64,000 nt of DNA, from positions 186,001-250,000 of the forward strand of contig NZ_BMTN01000001.1 of NCBI RefSeq assembly GCF_014649695.1. Direction: 5' to 3'. The position numbers and the translations under genes are program-made. This document shows, piece after piece, positions 8,419 to 16,828 of this stretch. Numbering within the stretch: the stretch's first letter is position 1; the number at the start of each line of letters is the position of its first letter. A model generated the notes under the pieces. The model saw only the letters and a list, made by a program, of their open reading frames with translations, searched no databases and was not told the DNA's origin. This stretch comes from Streptomyces kurssanovii. GTDB taxonomy: Bacteria; Actinomycetota; Actinomycetes; Streptomycetales; Streptomycetaceae.

Positions 8419-8931
8419 CTACTTCTCCTGTGACTTCAGCTCGGGCCGGCCGGGCTGCTCGCCGCCGCGCTCCTTGATGTACGTCTCCGTCGGGACCATC
8501 ACCTTGCGCCGGAAGACGCAGACGAGGGTGCCGTCCTGCTTGTAGCCCTTGGTCTCCACGTAGACGATCCCGCGGTCGCTCTTCGACCTGGAGGGCGTCT
8601 TGTCGAGGACGGTGGTCTCGCCGTAGATCGTGTCGCCGTGGAAGGTCGGCGCCACGTGCCGAAGCGACTCGATCTCCAGGTTGGCGATGGCCTTGCCGGA
8701 GACGTCCGGCACGGACATGCCGAGCAGCAGCGAGTAGATGTAGTTGCCCACCACGACGTTCTTGCCGAAGTCCGTCGTGTTCTCCGCATAGTTGACGTCC
8801 ATGTGGAGGGGGTGGTGGTTCATCGTCAGGAGACAGAAGAGGTGGTCGTCGTACTCCGTGACCGTCTTCCCGGGCCAGTGCTTGTAGACCGCGCCGACCT
8901 CGAACTCCTCGTACGTGCGTCCGAACTGCAT
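8419..8931 (-). CDS. MaoC-like dehydratase; probable mesaconyl-CoA hydratase
   Basis: Single hot-dog-fold protein of 170 residues, start ATG 8931, 5 nt after the lyase stop. It should interconvert mesaconyl-CoA and beta-methylmalyl-CoA in the ethylmalonyl-CoA pathway. The MaoC active-site helix is visible near residues 30-46 as LTMNHHPLHMDVNYAE: the P-x-H-x5-A core is kept, but the hydratase-2 Asp and Asn positions read Asn and His. I believe this N-x-H-P-L-H form occurs in a subfamily linked to mesaconyl-CoA-type substrates. The enzyme is single-domain, half the length of the two-domain hydratase described from methylotrophs, so it probably works as a dimer. Confidence 0.85.
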   Translation of the reverse strand: MQFGRTYEEFEVGAVYKHWPGKTVTEYDDHLFCLLTMNHHPLHMDVNYAENTTDFGKNVVVGNYIYSLLLGMSVPDVSGKAIANLEIESLRHVAPTFHGDTIYGETTVLDKTPSRSKSDRGIVYVETKGYKQDGTLVCVFRRKVMVPTETYIKERGGEQPGRPELKSQEK

Positions 8932-8936
8932 GACGG

Positions 8937-9911
8937 TCAGGCCTCCGGGATCTCGAACTTGCTGGTGCGCTGCATGCCGGCCGCGCGCCCCTTGCCGGAG
9001 ACGACGAGTGCCATCTTGCGGCTGGCCTCGTCGATCATCTCGTCGCCGAGCATCGCCGAGCCCTTCTTGCCGCCCGCCTCCGACGTGTAGTAGTCGTACG
9101 CGTCGAGGATCAGCTCCGCGTGGTCGTAGTCCTCCTGCGACGGCGAGAAGATCTCGTTGGACGCCTCGACCTGACCCGGGTGGAGCACCCACTTGCCGTC
9201 GAAGCCCAGAGCGGCGGCGCGCCGCGCGACGGCGCGGTAGCCCTCGATGTTGCGGATCTGCAGGTAGGGGCCGTCGATCGCCTGGAGGTTGTTGGCGCGG
9301 GCCGCCATCAGGATCTTCATCAGGATGTAGTGGTACGCGTCGGCGTCGTAACCGGGGGGCTGCTCGCCGACGACCAGGGACTTCATGTTGATGGAGGCCA
9401 TGAAGTCGGCCGGGCCGAAGATGATCGTCTCCACGCGCGGCGACGCCTGGGCGATCGCGTTGACGTTGTTGAGGCCCTGCGCGTTCTCGATCTGCGCCTC
9501 GATGCCGATCTTGCCGACCTCGAAGCCCATCGTCTTCTCGATCTGGGTGAGCAGCAGGTCCAGCGCCACGATCTGCTGGGCGTCCTGCACCTTCGGCAGC
9601 ATGATGCAGTCGAGGTTCTGGCCGGCGCCCTCGACGACCGTGACGACGTCACGGTAGGTCCAGTGCGTGGTCCAGTCGTTGACCCGCACGACCCGCGTCT
9701 TGCCGGTCCAGTCGCCCTCGTTGAGGAACTTCACGATGGTGTGGCGCGCGTCCGGCTTGGCGAGCGGCGCACACGCGTCCTCCAGGTCGAGGAAGACCTG
9801 GTCGGCGGGCAGACCCTGGGCCTTCTCCAGGAACCGCGGGTTCGAGCCGGGCACCGCCAGGCAGGAACGGCGCGGACGAAGACGGTTGACCGGGTGCACA
9901 GGGGTGCTCAT
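8937..9911 (-). CDS. HpcH/HpaI aldolase (CitE-like); probable L-malyl-CoA/beta-methylmalyl-CoA lyase
   Basis: TIM-barrel lyase of 324 residues, predicted to split beta-methylmalyl-CoA into glyoxylate and propionyl-CoA. CitE-family features in order: RRSCLAVPGSNPRFLEKAQ at residues 14-32, DQVFLDLEDACAPLAKPDAR near 37-56 with the acidic metal-site residues, the Arg in RVVRVNDW, the metal-binding Glu in IEAQIENAQGLNNV near 145, and FGPADFMASI near 170. KWVLHPGQVEASNEIF near 245 is the usual CoA-contact region. Its start overlaps the mutase stop by 4 nt (ATGA), so translation is coupled. Substrate identity is inferred from the pathway context. Confidence 0.9.
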   Translation of the reverse strand: MSTPVHPVNRLRPRRSCLAVPGSNPRFLEKAQGLPADQVFLDLEDACAPLAKPDARHTIVKFLNEGDWTGKTRVVRVNDWTTHWTYRDVVTVVEGAGQNLDCIMLPKVQDAQQIVALDLLLTQIEKTMGFEVGKIGIEAQIENAQGLNNVNAIAQASPRVETIIFGPADFMASINMKSLVVGEQPPGYDADAYHYILMKILMAARANNLQAIDGPYLQIRNIEGYRAVARRAAALGFDGKWVLHPGQVEASNEIFSPSQEDYDHAELILDAYDYYTSEAGGKKGSAMLGDEMIDEASRKMALVVSGKGRAAGMQRTSKFEIPEA

Positions 9912-11920
9912 GCGGGGACCTCCAGAGGGTCGAGCTTGTTCGCTTTACGGATCTCGTCGACGATACGGCCGATGATCTCCGTGATACCGAAGTCCTTCGG
10001 GGTGAAGACGGCGGCCACGCCCGCCTCCTTCAGGGCGGCGCCGTCGGCGTTCGGGATGATCCCGCCGACGATCACCGGAATGTCCACGGCGCCCGCCTCG
10101 CGCAGCCGTGCGAGTACGTCCGGCACCAGCTCGGCGTGCGAGCCGGACAGGATGGAGAGGCCGACGCAGTGCACGTCCTCCGCGAGGGCGGCGGAGACGA
10201 TCTGCTCAGGCGTGAGCCTGATGCCCTGGTAGACCACCTCGAACCCGGCGTCACGGGCCCGTACGGCGATCTGCTCGGCACCGTTGGAGTGCCCGTCCAG
10301 GCCCGGCTTGCCGACCAGCAGCCGCAGCCGGCCGCAGCCCAGCTCGTCCGCGGTACGCGCCACCTTCTCGCGCACGGCAGCGAGCGGGGTGCCCGCCTCC
10401 GCGGTGACGGCCACCGGGGCGCTGCTGACGCCCGTCGGCGCACGGAACTCGCCGAAGACGTCACGCAGCGCCCAGGCCCACTCGCCGGTGGTGACGCCCG
10501 CACGCGCACACTCGACGGTGGCCGCCATCAGGTTCTCGGTGCCCGCCGCGGCCTTCTTCAGCGCCGCGAGGGCCTCTGCCGCACGGGACTCGTCGCGGTC
10601 CGCGCGCCACTCGTGCAGCTTCGCGACGACCCGGGCCTCGTTCGCCGGGTCGACCGTCATGATGGCCGTGTCGAGGTCCGCGGTGAGCGGGTTCTCCTCG
10701 GTGGTCTCATAGATGTTGACGCCGACGATCTTCTCGTCGCCCGCCTCGATCCGTGCCCGCCGCTCGGCGTGCGAGGAGACCAGCTGCGACTTGAGGTAGC
10801 CGGACTCGACGGCGGCCATCGCGCCGCCCATCTCCTGGATCCGGTCGATCTCCGCCAGGCACTCGGTGACCAGCGACTCGACCTTGGCCTCGATGACGTG
10901 CGACCCGTCGAAGATGTCCTCGTACTCGAGCAGGTCCGACTCGTGCGCCAGCACCTGCTGGATGCGCAGCGACCACTGCTGGTCCCAGGGCCGGGGCAGA
11001 CCCAGCGCCTCGTTCCACGCGGGGAGCTGCACGGCGCGTGCCCGGGCGTCCTTGGAGAGCGTCACGGCCAGCATCTCGAGCACGATGCGCTGGACGTTGT
11101 TCTCCGGCTGCGCCTCGGTCAGTCCGAGGGAGTTGACCTGGACGCCGTAGCGGAAGCGGCGCTGCTTCTCGTTCTCGATGCCGTAGCGCTCGCGGGTGAC
11201 CTTGTCCCAGATGCGCCCGAACGCGCGCATCTTGCACATCTCCTCGATGAAGCGGACGCCCGCGTTCACGAAGAACGAGATACGGGCGACCACGTCACCG
11301 AACTTCTCTACCGGCACCTGGCCGGAGTCGCGCACCGCGTCGAGCACGGCGATCGCGGTGGACATCGCGTACGCGATCTCCTGCACCGGCGTGGCCCCGG
11401 CCTCCTGCAGGTGGTAGCTGCAGATGTTGATCGGGTTCCACTTGGGGATGTTGGCCACCGTGTACGTGATCATGTCGGTGGTCAGGCGCAGCGAAGGACC
11501 GGGCGGGAAGACGTGCGTCCCGCGCGACAGGTACTCCTTGACGATGTCGTTCTGGGTCGTGCCCTGGAGCCTGGTGATGTCCGCACCCTGCTCCTCGGCG
11601 ACCACCTGGTACAGCGCCAGCAGCCACATGGCCGTGGCGTTGATGGTCATCGAGGTGTTCATCTGCTCCAGGGGGATGTCCTGGAACAGCCGGCGCATGT
11701 CGCCCAGATGGGAGACCGGCACCCCGACCCGGCCGACCTCGCCGCGGGCGAGGACGTGGTCGGGGTCGTAACCGGTCTGGGTCGGCAGGTCGAATGCCAC
11801 CGACAGACCCGTCTGGCCCTTGGCGAGGTTGCGCCGGTACAGCTCGTTGGACGCCTCTGCGGTCGAGTGACCGGCATACGTCCGCATGAGCCAGGGCCGG
11901 TCCTTCTTGCGCTCTGTCAT
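9908..11920 (-). CDS. Ethylmalonyl-CoA mutase (MeaA type, B12-dependent)
   Basis: Adenosylcobalamin enzyme of 670 residues that rearranges ethylmalonyl-CoA to methylsuccinyl-CoA. The N-terminal ~500 residues form the methylmalonyl-CoA-mutase barrel (PWLMRTYAGHSTAEASNELY, TGLSVAFDLPTQTGYDPDH, GTTQNDIVKEYLSRGTHVFP, NICSYHLQEAGATP). The C-terminal ~135 residues are a B12-binding domain with D-x-H-x2-G (GLDGHSNGAEQI), the S-x-L region LSILSGSH and VGGIIP. A one-chain barrel plus B12 domain without an MeaB partner in the operon is typical of MeaA/Ecm. Its downstream neighbour of ccr by 16 nt supports ethylmalonyl- rather than methylmalonyl-CoA as substrate. Confidence 0.93.
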   Translation of the reverse strand: MTERKKDRPWLMRTYAGHSTAEASNELYRRNLAKGQTGLSVAFDLPTQTGYDPDHVLARGEVGRVGVPVSHLGDMRRLFQDIPLEQMNTSMTINATAMWLLALYQVVAEEQGADITRLQGTTQNDIVKEYLSRGTHVFPPGPSLRLTTDMITYTVANIPKWNPINICSYHLQEAGATPVQEIAYAMSTAIAVLDAVRDSGQVPVEKFGDVVARISFFVNAGVRFIEEMCKMRAFGRIWDKVTRERYGIENEKQRRFRYGVQVNSLGLTEAQPENNVQRIVLEMLAVTLSKDARARAVQLPAWNEALGLPRPWDQQWSLRIQQVLAHESDLLEYEDIFDGSHVIEAKVESLVTECLAEIDRIQEMGGAMAAVESGYLKSQLVSSHAERRARIEAGDEKIVGVNIYETTEENPLTADLDTAIMTVDPANEARVVAKLHEWRADRDESRAAEALAALKKAAAGTENLMAATVECARAGVTTGEWAWALRDVFGEFRAPTGVSSAPVAVTAEAGTPLAAVREKVARTADELGCGRLRLLVGKPGLDGHSNGAEQIAVRARDAGFEVVYQGIRLTPEQIVSAALAEDVHCVGLSILSGSHAELVPDVLARLREAGAVDIPVIVGGIIPNADGAALKEAGVAAVFTPKDFGITEIIGRIVDEIRKANKLDPLEVPA

Positions 11921-11936
11921 CTGGGAACCCGGCCCC

Positions 11937-13274
11937 TCAGACGTTCCGGAAGCGGTTGATGGCGTCGAGGTGCTTCTCGCGCATCTCCGGGTCCTTGACG
12001 CCCAGACCCTCCTGCGGGGCGAGGGCGAGGACGCCGACCTTGCCCTGGTGGAGGTTGCGGTGCACGTCGTACGCGGCCTGGCCGGTGTCCTCGAGGGAGT
12101 AGACCTTCGAGAGCGTCGGGTGGATCTTGCCCTTGGCGATGAGGCGGTTCGCCTCCCACGCCTCGCGGTAGTTGGCGAAGTGCGAGCCGATGATCCGCTT
12201 CAGCGACATCCACAGGTAGCGGTTGTCGTACTCGTGCATGTAGCCCGAGGTCGAGGCGCAGGTGGTGATGGTGCCGCCCTTGCGGGTGACGTAGACGCTC
12301 GCACCGAAGGTCTCGCGGCCGGGGTGCTCGAAGACGATGTCGATGTCCTCGCCGCCGGTGAGTTCGCGGATGCGCTTGCCGAAGCGCTTCCACTCCTTCG
12401 GGTCCTGGGTCTGCTCGTCCTTCCAGAACTTGTAGCCCTCGGCGTTGCGGTCGATGATCGCCTCGGCGCCCATCTTCCGGCAGATGTCCGCCTTCTGGTC
12501 GCTGGAGACGACACAGATCGGGTTGGCGCCGCCGGCCAGCGCGAACTGGGTGGCGTAGGAGCCGAGTCCGCCGCTGGCGCCCCAGATGAGGACGTTGTCG
12601 CCCTGCTTCATGCCGGCGCCGTTGCGGGAGACGAGCTGGCGGTACGCGGTGGAGTTGACCAGGCCCGGGGAGGCGGCCTCCTCCCAGCTGAGGTGCTTGG
12701 GCTTGGGCATCAGCTGGTTGGACTTGACGAGCGCGATCTCGGCCAGGCCGCCGAAGTTGGTCTCGAAGCCCCAGATGCGCTGCTCGGGGTCGAGCATCGT
12801 GTCGTTGTGGCCGTCGGAGGACTCCAGCTCGACGGAGAGGCAGTGCGCGACGACCTCGTCCCCGGGGTTCCAGGCGTTCACGCCGGGGCCGGTGCGCAGG
12901 ACGACGCCCGCGAGGTCGGAGCCGATGACGTGGTACGGCAGGTCGTGGCGCTTGGTCAGCTCGGACAGGCGTCCGTAGCGCTCCAGGAACCCGAAGGTCG
13001 ACAGCGGCTCGAAGATCGAGGTCCACACGGAGTTGTAGTTGACCGAGGAGGCCATGACCGCAACCAGGGCCTCGCCGGGGCCGAGCTCCGGCACCGGCAC
13101 GTCCTCGACATGGAGGGACTTGCGGGGGTCCTTCTCCCGCGTGGTGAGGCCCTCGAACATGTCGACCTCGTCCTTGTGCACGGTGACCGCGCGGTAGGAC
13201 TCGGGGATGGTCAGAGCGGCGAAGTCGGCGGACGTGGACTCCGTCGACTGGATCGCGTCCAGGATTTCCTTCAC
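11937..13274 (-). CDS. ccr: Crotonyl-CoA carboxylase/reductase
   Basis: Medium-chain reductase of 445 residues that reductively carboxylates crotonyl-CoA to ethylmalonyl-CoA with NADPH and CO2, the defining step of the pathway and a source of extender units for polyketides. GTG start at 13274 is preceded by GGAGG at the right spacing; longer frames upstream read through a palindromic promoter region. Features: LGPGEALVAVMASSVNYNSVW near residue 75, HVIGSDLAGVVLRTGPGVNAW, the nucleotide-binding loop IWGASGGLGSYATQFA near residue 227, VFEHPGRETFG, and a C-terminus with GKIHPTLSKVYSLEDTGQAA. The length matches the family. First gene of the pathway operon. Confidence 0.95.
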   Translation of the reverse strand: MKEILDAIQSTESTSADFAALTIPESYRAVTVHKDEVDMFEGLTTREKDPRKSLHVEDVPVPELGPGEALVAVMASSVNYNSVWTSIFEPLSTFGFLERYGRLSELTKRHDLPYHVIGSDLAGVVLRTGPGVNAWNPGDEVVAHCLSVELESSDGHNDTMLDPEQRIWGFETNFGGLAEIALVKSNQLMPKPKHLSWEEAASPGLVNSTAYRQLVSRNGAGMKQGDNVLIWGASGGLGSYATQFALAGGANPICVVSSDQKADICRKMGAEAIIDRNAEGYKFWKDEQTQDPKEWKRFGKRIRELTGGEDIDIVFEHPGRETFGASVYVTRKGGTITTCASTSGYMHEYDNRYLWMSLKRIIGSHFANYREAWEANRLIAKGKIHPTLSKVYSLEDTGQAAYDVHRNLHQGKVGVLALAPQEGLGVKDPEMREKHLDAINRFRNV

Positions 13275-13506
13275 GGTGTTGCCTCCGGCGAAGAGCGTCT
13301 GAGGGGGACGCTGAGGGGTACGTCGGGGTGGTGCTGCTGCTGGGGAGGTGTGCCGTCGGTTCGGCGGGTGGTGCTCGGTGGCGGCGCTGGTGGGCGCTTG
13401 AAGGTGCCTGGTGACGCAGGCGTCCGGGCGCGCAGCGCGATGGTTGCGGGGACAGCCGGCGTACGAATGGTCTCTGCACGCCGGCCGCCCGGACAACATC
13501 AACGTA

Positions 13507-13521
13507 TGGCACCCCGTGCCA
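13507..13521. promoter_or_regulatory. Candidate operator upstream of ccr
   Basis: Perfect palindrome TGGCAC-CCC-GTGCCA, 233 bp upstream of the ccr start. A second GTGCCA half-site is at 13538-13543 in the same orientation as the right arm, with 20 bp between. Such paired sites suit a dimeric repressor; the neighbouring TetR protein is the obvious candidate. Confidence 0.5.
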
Positions 13522-13617
13522 GGTGACAAGACACTGCGTGCCAAGAATTTCTCTCAGATGCAATCCGCCGGACACATATGAGCGATGATCGATCGAATGC
13601 GCCCCTGAACAGCGCGA

Positions 13618-13644
13618 ACGGCCGCCCCGGGACGGGGCGGCCGT
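13618..13644 (-). terminator. Hairpin terminator after the TetR-type gene
   Basis: Perfect 12-bp arms (13618-13629 and 13633-13644) with a 3-nt loop, about 97 bp past the TetR stop. It separates the regulator transcript from ccr. Confidence 0.8.
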
Positions 13645-13740
13645 GACGTTGCGTGCGTATGCGTGCTGCTGGAGTAAGGGGGCGTGATGTGACTCTCGCG
13701 ACGCCAGGTACCGCCGGACGGGTGAATCTTTGCGGGCTGG

Positions 13741-14586
13741 TCAGCCGCTCTTGAGTGCCTGCTCGATCGTCCGCATGACCTCGCTCAGCGGCGCGTCCGT
13801 ACGGGCCACGGCCACCAGCACCTCGCCCTGCGTGCGGGCCGTGGCCGCGGGCTCCCCGTCCGCCGGGGTGGTCTCGCCCATGACCGTGCCGCTCTTGCGG
13901 CCGGCCCCTATGCCCGATCCGAACGTGTCGCGGACGATCGCGAACGCGTGGTCGAGCTGGGCCTCCACGTCGCCCTGGCCGCCGGCCCGCAGCCAGCGGC
14001 GCAGCACGTGGTTGTGCGCGGTGACGACCGCGGAGGCGGCCACCTCCGCCAGCAGCGGGTCGTCATTGCCGTCGTGGTGGTCGCGCTCGTCGAAATGGCC
14101 CAGGAGATAGCGCGTGAACAGGCGCTCGTAGCGGGCCACCGACGCGATCTCGCGCTCCCGCAGCGTCGGCACCTCGCGGGTCAGGCGATAGCGCTCCACG
14201 GAGACCGCGGGAGAGGCCGCGTACATCCGCATGACCTCTTTGATGCCGCGGCAGACCGTGTCCAGCGGGTGCTCGTGGGGCGGCGCGGCGTTCAGCACCG
14301 CCTCCGCCCGTACCAGCGTGTCGTCGTGGTCCGGGAAGATCGCCTCTTCCTTGGAGCGGAAGTGCCGGAAGAAGGTCCGCCGCGCCACCCCCGCCGTGGC
14401 GGCGATCTCGTCGACGGTCGTCGCCTCGTAGCCCTTGGTCGCGAACAACTCCATGGCCGCCGCCGCCAGTTCACGGCGCATCTTCAGACGTTGCGCGGCG
14501 GCGCGGGAGCCTGCGGCGCTCTCCGGAGCGTCGGCCTGGGCGCCGGCGCGGCCGGTGCGGCGGGAGGGATCAGCGGGCTGGGGCAT
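13741..14586 (-). CDS. TetR-family transcriptional regulator
   Basis: 281 residues from ATG 14586; ATG 14604 would add six residues, and neither start has a clear Shine-Dalgarno sequence. The N-terminal DNA-binding domain is textbook TetR: RRELAAAAMELFATKGYEATTV, then DEIAATAGVARRTFFRHFRSK with the recognition helix near residues 60-70. The rest is a helical ligand-binding domain followed by a low-complexity Ala/Gly/Thr-rich tail of about 50 residues. Its position between ccr and the 3-hydroxyacyl-CoA dehydrogenase gene suggests it controls ethylmalonyl-CoA genes in response to an acyl-CoA. A palindrome lies at its own start. The ligand is unknown. Confidence 0.88.
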   Translation of the reverse strand: MPQPADPSRRTGRAGAQADAPESAAGSRAAAQRLKMRRELAAAAMELFATKGYEATTVDEIAATAGVARRTFFRHFRSKEEAIFPDHDDTLVRAEAVLNAAPPHEHPLDTVCRGIKEVMRMYAASPAVSVERYRLTREVPTLREREIASVARYERLFTRYLLGHFDERDHHDGNDDPLLAEVAASAVVTAHNHVLRRWLRAGGQGDVEAQLDHAFAIVRDTFGSGIGAGRKSGTVMGETTPADGEPAATARTQGEVLVAVARTDAPLSEVMRTIEQALKSG

Positions 14587-14600
14587 GATCTGAACGTACT

Positions 14601-14620
14601 GCATTCGAGCAGCTGAATGC
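14601..14620. promoter_or_regulatory. Candidate autoregulatory operator of the TetR gene
   Basis: GCATTC and GAATGC form perfect 6-bp arms 8 nt apart, ending 15 bp before the preferred start codon. Position and geometry suit TetR autorepression, but the arms are short. Confidence 0.35.
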
Positions 14621-14707
14621 GCCCACGGGGCGGTGCCGGCGTCGGACGGGGCCGGAGCCGGGGACGGGCCGCCCGGACCGAGCAGCCCGCCCCATCCGGC
14701 GTCGGAC

Positions 14708-16489
14708 TCAGCGCCGGGCATATTCGCGGAAGCCGCGCCCCGTCTTGCGGCCGAGGCAGCCCGCCGCCACCAGGTGCTCCAGCAGCGGCGCCGGGGCGAG
14801 ACCCGGGTCGCGGAACTCGTTGTGCAGCACCTTCTCGATGGCCAGCGAGACATCGAGCCCGACCACGTCGAGCAGCTCGAACGGGCCCATCGGGTAGCCG
14901 CCGCCGAGCTTCATCGCGGCGTCGATGTCGTCGAGGGTGGCGTAGTGCTCCTCGACCATCTTGATCGCGTTGTTGAGGTACGGGAAGAGCAGCGCGTTCA
15001 CGATGAAGCCGGCGCGGTCGCCGCAGTCCACCGGGTGCTTCTTGATCTTCGCGGTGACCTCGCGGACCGTGGCGTGCACATCGTCGGCGGTGAGGACCGT
15101 GCGGACCACCTCGACCAGCTTCATCGCCGGCGCCGGGTTGAAGAAGTGCATCCCGATGACGTCCTCGGGACGCGAGGTGGCGCGGGCGCAGGCGACGACC
15201 GACAGCGACGAGGTCGTGGTGGCGAGCACCGCACCCGGCTTGCAGATCTTGTCCAGGGTGGCGAACAGCTGCTGCTTGATCTCCAGGTCCTCGGCCACCG
15301 CCTCCAGCGCCAGATCGACGTCGGAGAAGGCGTCCAGCGAACCGGCGGGCGCGATACGGGCGAGGGTGGCCTCACGGGCCTCCTCGGTCATCCGGCCCTT
15401 GGAGACCGAGCGCGCCAGCGACTTGCCGATCCGGGCCTTGGCCACCTCCGCCTTCTCCAGGCTGCGGGCGGCGAGGACGACGTCGTAACCGGCCTTGGCG
15501 AAGACCTCGGCGATACCGCTCGCCATGGTGCCGGAGCCGGCCACACCCACCGAGCGGACCTCGCGGCCGGCGGCCGCCTCCGCCGACGGCTTGGGGGTCA
15601 GCGCGTCGTCGACCACCTCCGCGGTGTCCGGCGCGGCGTACGTGTAGAAGCCGCGGCCGGCCTTGCGGCCGGTCAGCCCCGCCTCGCTGAGCTGCTTGAG
15701 GACGGGCGCCGGAGCGTGCAGCCGGTCCTGCGACTCCGCGTACATGGCGTCCAGGACGGTACGGGCGGTGTCGATGCCGATCAGGTCGAGCAGCGCGAGC
15801 GGGCCCATCGGCAGACCGCAGCCGAGCTTCATCGCGGCGTCGATGTCCTCACGGGAGGCGTACCGCGACTCGTACATCGCCGCCGCCTGGTTGAGGTAGC
15901 CGAACAGCAGGCCGTCGGCCACGAATCCGGGCCGGTCGCCGACCGCGACCGGCTCCTTGCCGAGCTCCGTGGCGAGCGCGGTGACGGCCTCCACGGCCGC
16001 CGGAGCGGTGAGCACGCATGAGACCACCTCGACCAGCTTCATCGCCGGCGCCGGGTTGAAGAAGTGCAGGCCGAGCACGCGCTCAGGGTGCTGGGAATCG
16101 GCGGCGAGCCGGGTCACGGAGAGGGCGTTGGTACCCGTGGCGATGATCGCCTGGGGCCGGACGATGCCGTCCAGCTCCCGCAGGACCTGGAGCTTGGCCT
16201 CGTACGACTCGGGCACGACCTCGATGACGAGGTCGGCCTCCGCCGCGGCCTGAAGGTCGGAGAAGGTGCGGAAGCGGGCGAGGACGGTGCGGCGCTCCTC
16301 CTCGGTGATCCGCTCGCGCTCCACGGCGCGGGCGGTGGAGGCCTCGAGCGCGAGGACGGCCCGGCGGGCCGCGGCGTCGCTGACGTCGATGCCGATGACC
16401 TCACGGCCGGCGCGGGCGAGGACCTCGGCGATGCCGGTGCCCATGGTGCCGAGGCCGACGACGGCAATGGTGTGGAGAGGGGTGTCCAT
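14708..16489 (-). CDS. Tandem-duplicated 3-hydroxyacyl-CoA dehydrogenase (3-hydroxybutyryl-CoA dehydrogenase type)
   Basis: 593 residues, twice the usual ~285, made of two complete copies of the NAD-binding plus C-terminal dehydrogenase unit. Copy 1 (residues ~5-290) starts IAVVGLGTMGTGIAEVLARA and carries LGLHFFNPAPAMKLVEVV; copy 2 (~310-590) starts VGVAGSGTMASGIAEVFAKA and carries IGMHFFNPAPAMKLVEVV. Both keep the catalytic His-x-Phe-Asn-Pro region. The third glycine of the dinucleotide fingerprint is Ala in copy 2. Start ATG 16489 has GGAG 10 nt upstream. Reduction of acetoacetyl-CoA to 3-hydroxybutyryl-CoA would feed crotonyl-CoA to Ccr, which fits the location. Substrate is inferred. Confidence 0.9.
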   Translation of the reverse strand: MDTPLHTIAVVGLGTMGTGIAEVLARAGREVIGIDVSDAAARRAVLALEASTARAVERERITEEERRTVLARFRTFSDLQAAAEADLVIEVVPESYEAKLQVLRELDGIVRPQAIIATGTNALSVTRLAADSQHPERVLGLHFFNPAPAMKLVEVVSCVLTAPAAVEAVTALATELGKEPVAVGDRPGFVADGLLFGYLNQAAAMYESRYASREDIDAAMKLGCGLPMGPLALLDLIGIDTARTVLDAMYAESQDRLHAPAPVLKQLSEAGLTGRKAGRGFYTYAAPDTAEVVDDALTPKPSAEAAAGREVRSVGVAGSGTMASGIAEVFAKAGYDVVLAARSLEKAEVAKARIGKSLARSVSKGRMTEEAREATLARIAPAGSLDAFSDVDLALEAVAEDLEIKQQLFATLDKICKPGAVLATTTSSLSVVACARATSRPEDVIGMHFFNPAPAMKLVEVVRTVLTADDVHATVREVTAKIKKHPVDCGDRAGFIVNALLFPYLNNAIKMVEEHYATLDDIDAAMKLGGGYPMGPFELLDVVGLDVSLAIEKVLHNEFRDPGLAPAPLLEHLVAAGCLGRKTGRGFREYARR

Positions 16490-16828
16490 CACGGGACTCC
16501 AGGGATGAGTGACGACTGAAGGAGGAGCGCGCGGGGCGGAACGGGAGAATCGCCGAGGAGCGCCGAATGCGCACAGGCCGGACACCGAGGGGCGTGCGGC
16601 GCGCGGGAAACGCGTGTCGTGGTGCTGGGCCGACGGGCCTGTCCCGGGCCACGTCGTACTGCGGGCTTCGAAAAGCCGAACCGACAACCTCTCGGCGGCT
16701 GCGTCACCAGGCCGCCGAAAGCGCGGGGGTTACCCGCTCACCTGAGATTAACTCGCGGGTAACGAGCGCGCCAGCCCTGGAGTGATGTGATCTGGATCGC
16801 GCCTCCGCCGCCTCGATACCCTGCTCCC
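16490..16828. promoter_or_regulatory. Divergent promoter region with a 9-bp inverted repeat
   Basis: 339 bp between the dehydrogenase gene (minus) and the HEAT-repeat gene (plus). It contains GTTACCCGC at 16729-16737 and its reverse complement GCGGGTAAC at 16755-16763; the right arm is itself part of a TAACTCGCGGGTAA near-palindrome. It is about 240 bp from the dehydrogenase start and 65 bp from the HEAT gene start. A -10-like TACCCT at 16817-16822 ends 6 nt before the HEAT start codon. No gene is seen. Confidence 0.45.

Larger units (their letters stand above)
13275..13740 (-). promoter_or_regulatory. 466-bp ccr upstream region with palindromes and the tetR terminator
   Basis: No gene is supported here. 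The half next to ccr is the natural promoter region. Reading toward ccr, a TTGTCA and a CATACG element flank the palindrome at 13507-13521, with only a 15-nt spacer. The half next to the TetR gene holds a strong hairpin. The ccr frame stays open through part of this DNA, but without a ribosome site and with different composition. Confidence 0.5.

Noticed and set aside
10136-11959. Very long open frame on the plus strand opposite the mutase gene (also at 25070-27130 and 29378-32536 on the minus strand)
   Set aside because: High G+C coding DNA leaves the opposite frames free of stops. These translations are rich in Arg/Gly/Asp/His blocks, have no domain, and lie exactly over well-supported genes.
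7211-16489. Part of an antibiotic (polyketide) gene cluster because of ccr
   Set aside because: No synthase, tailoring or resistance genes are present; the neighbours are all pathway enzymes for central carbon use.
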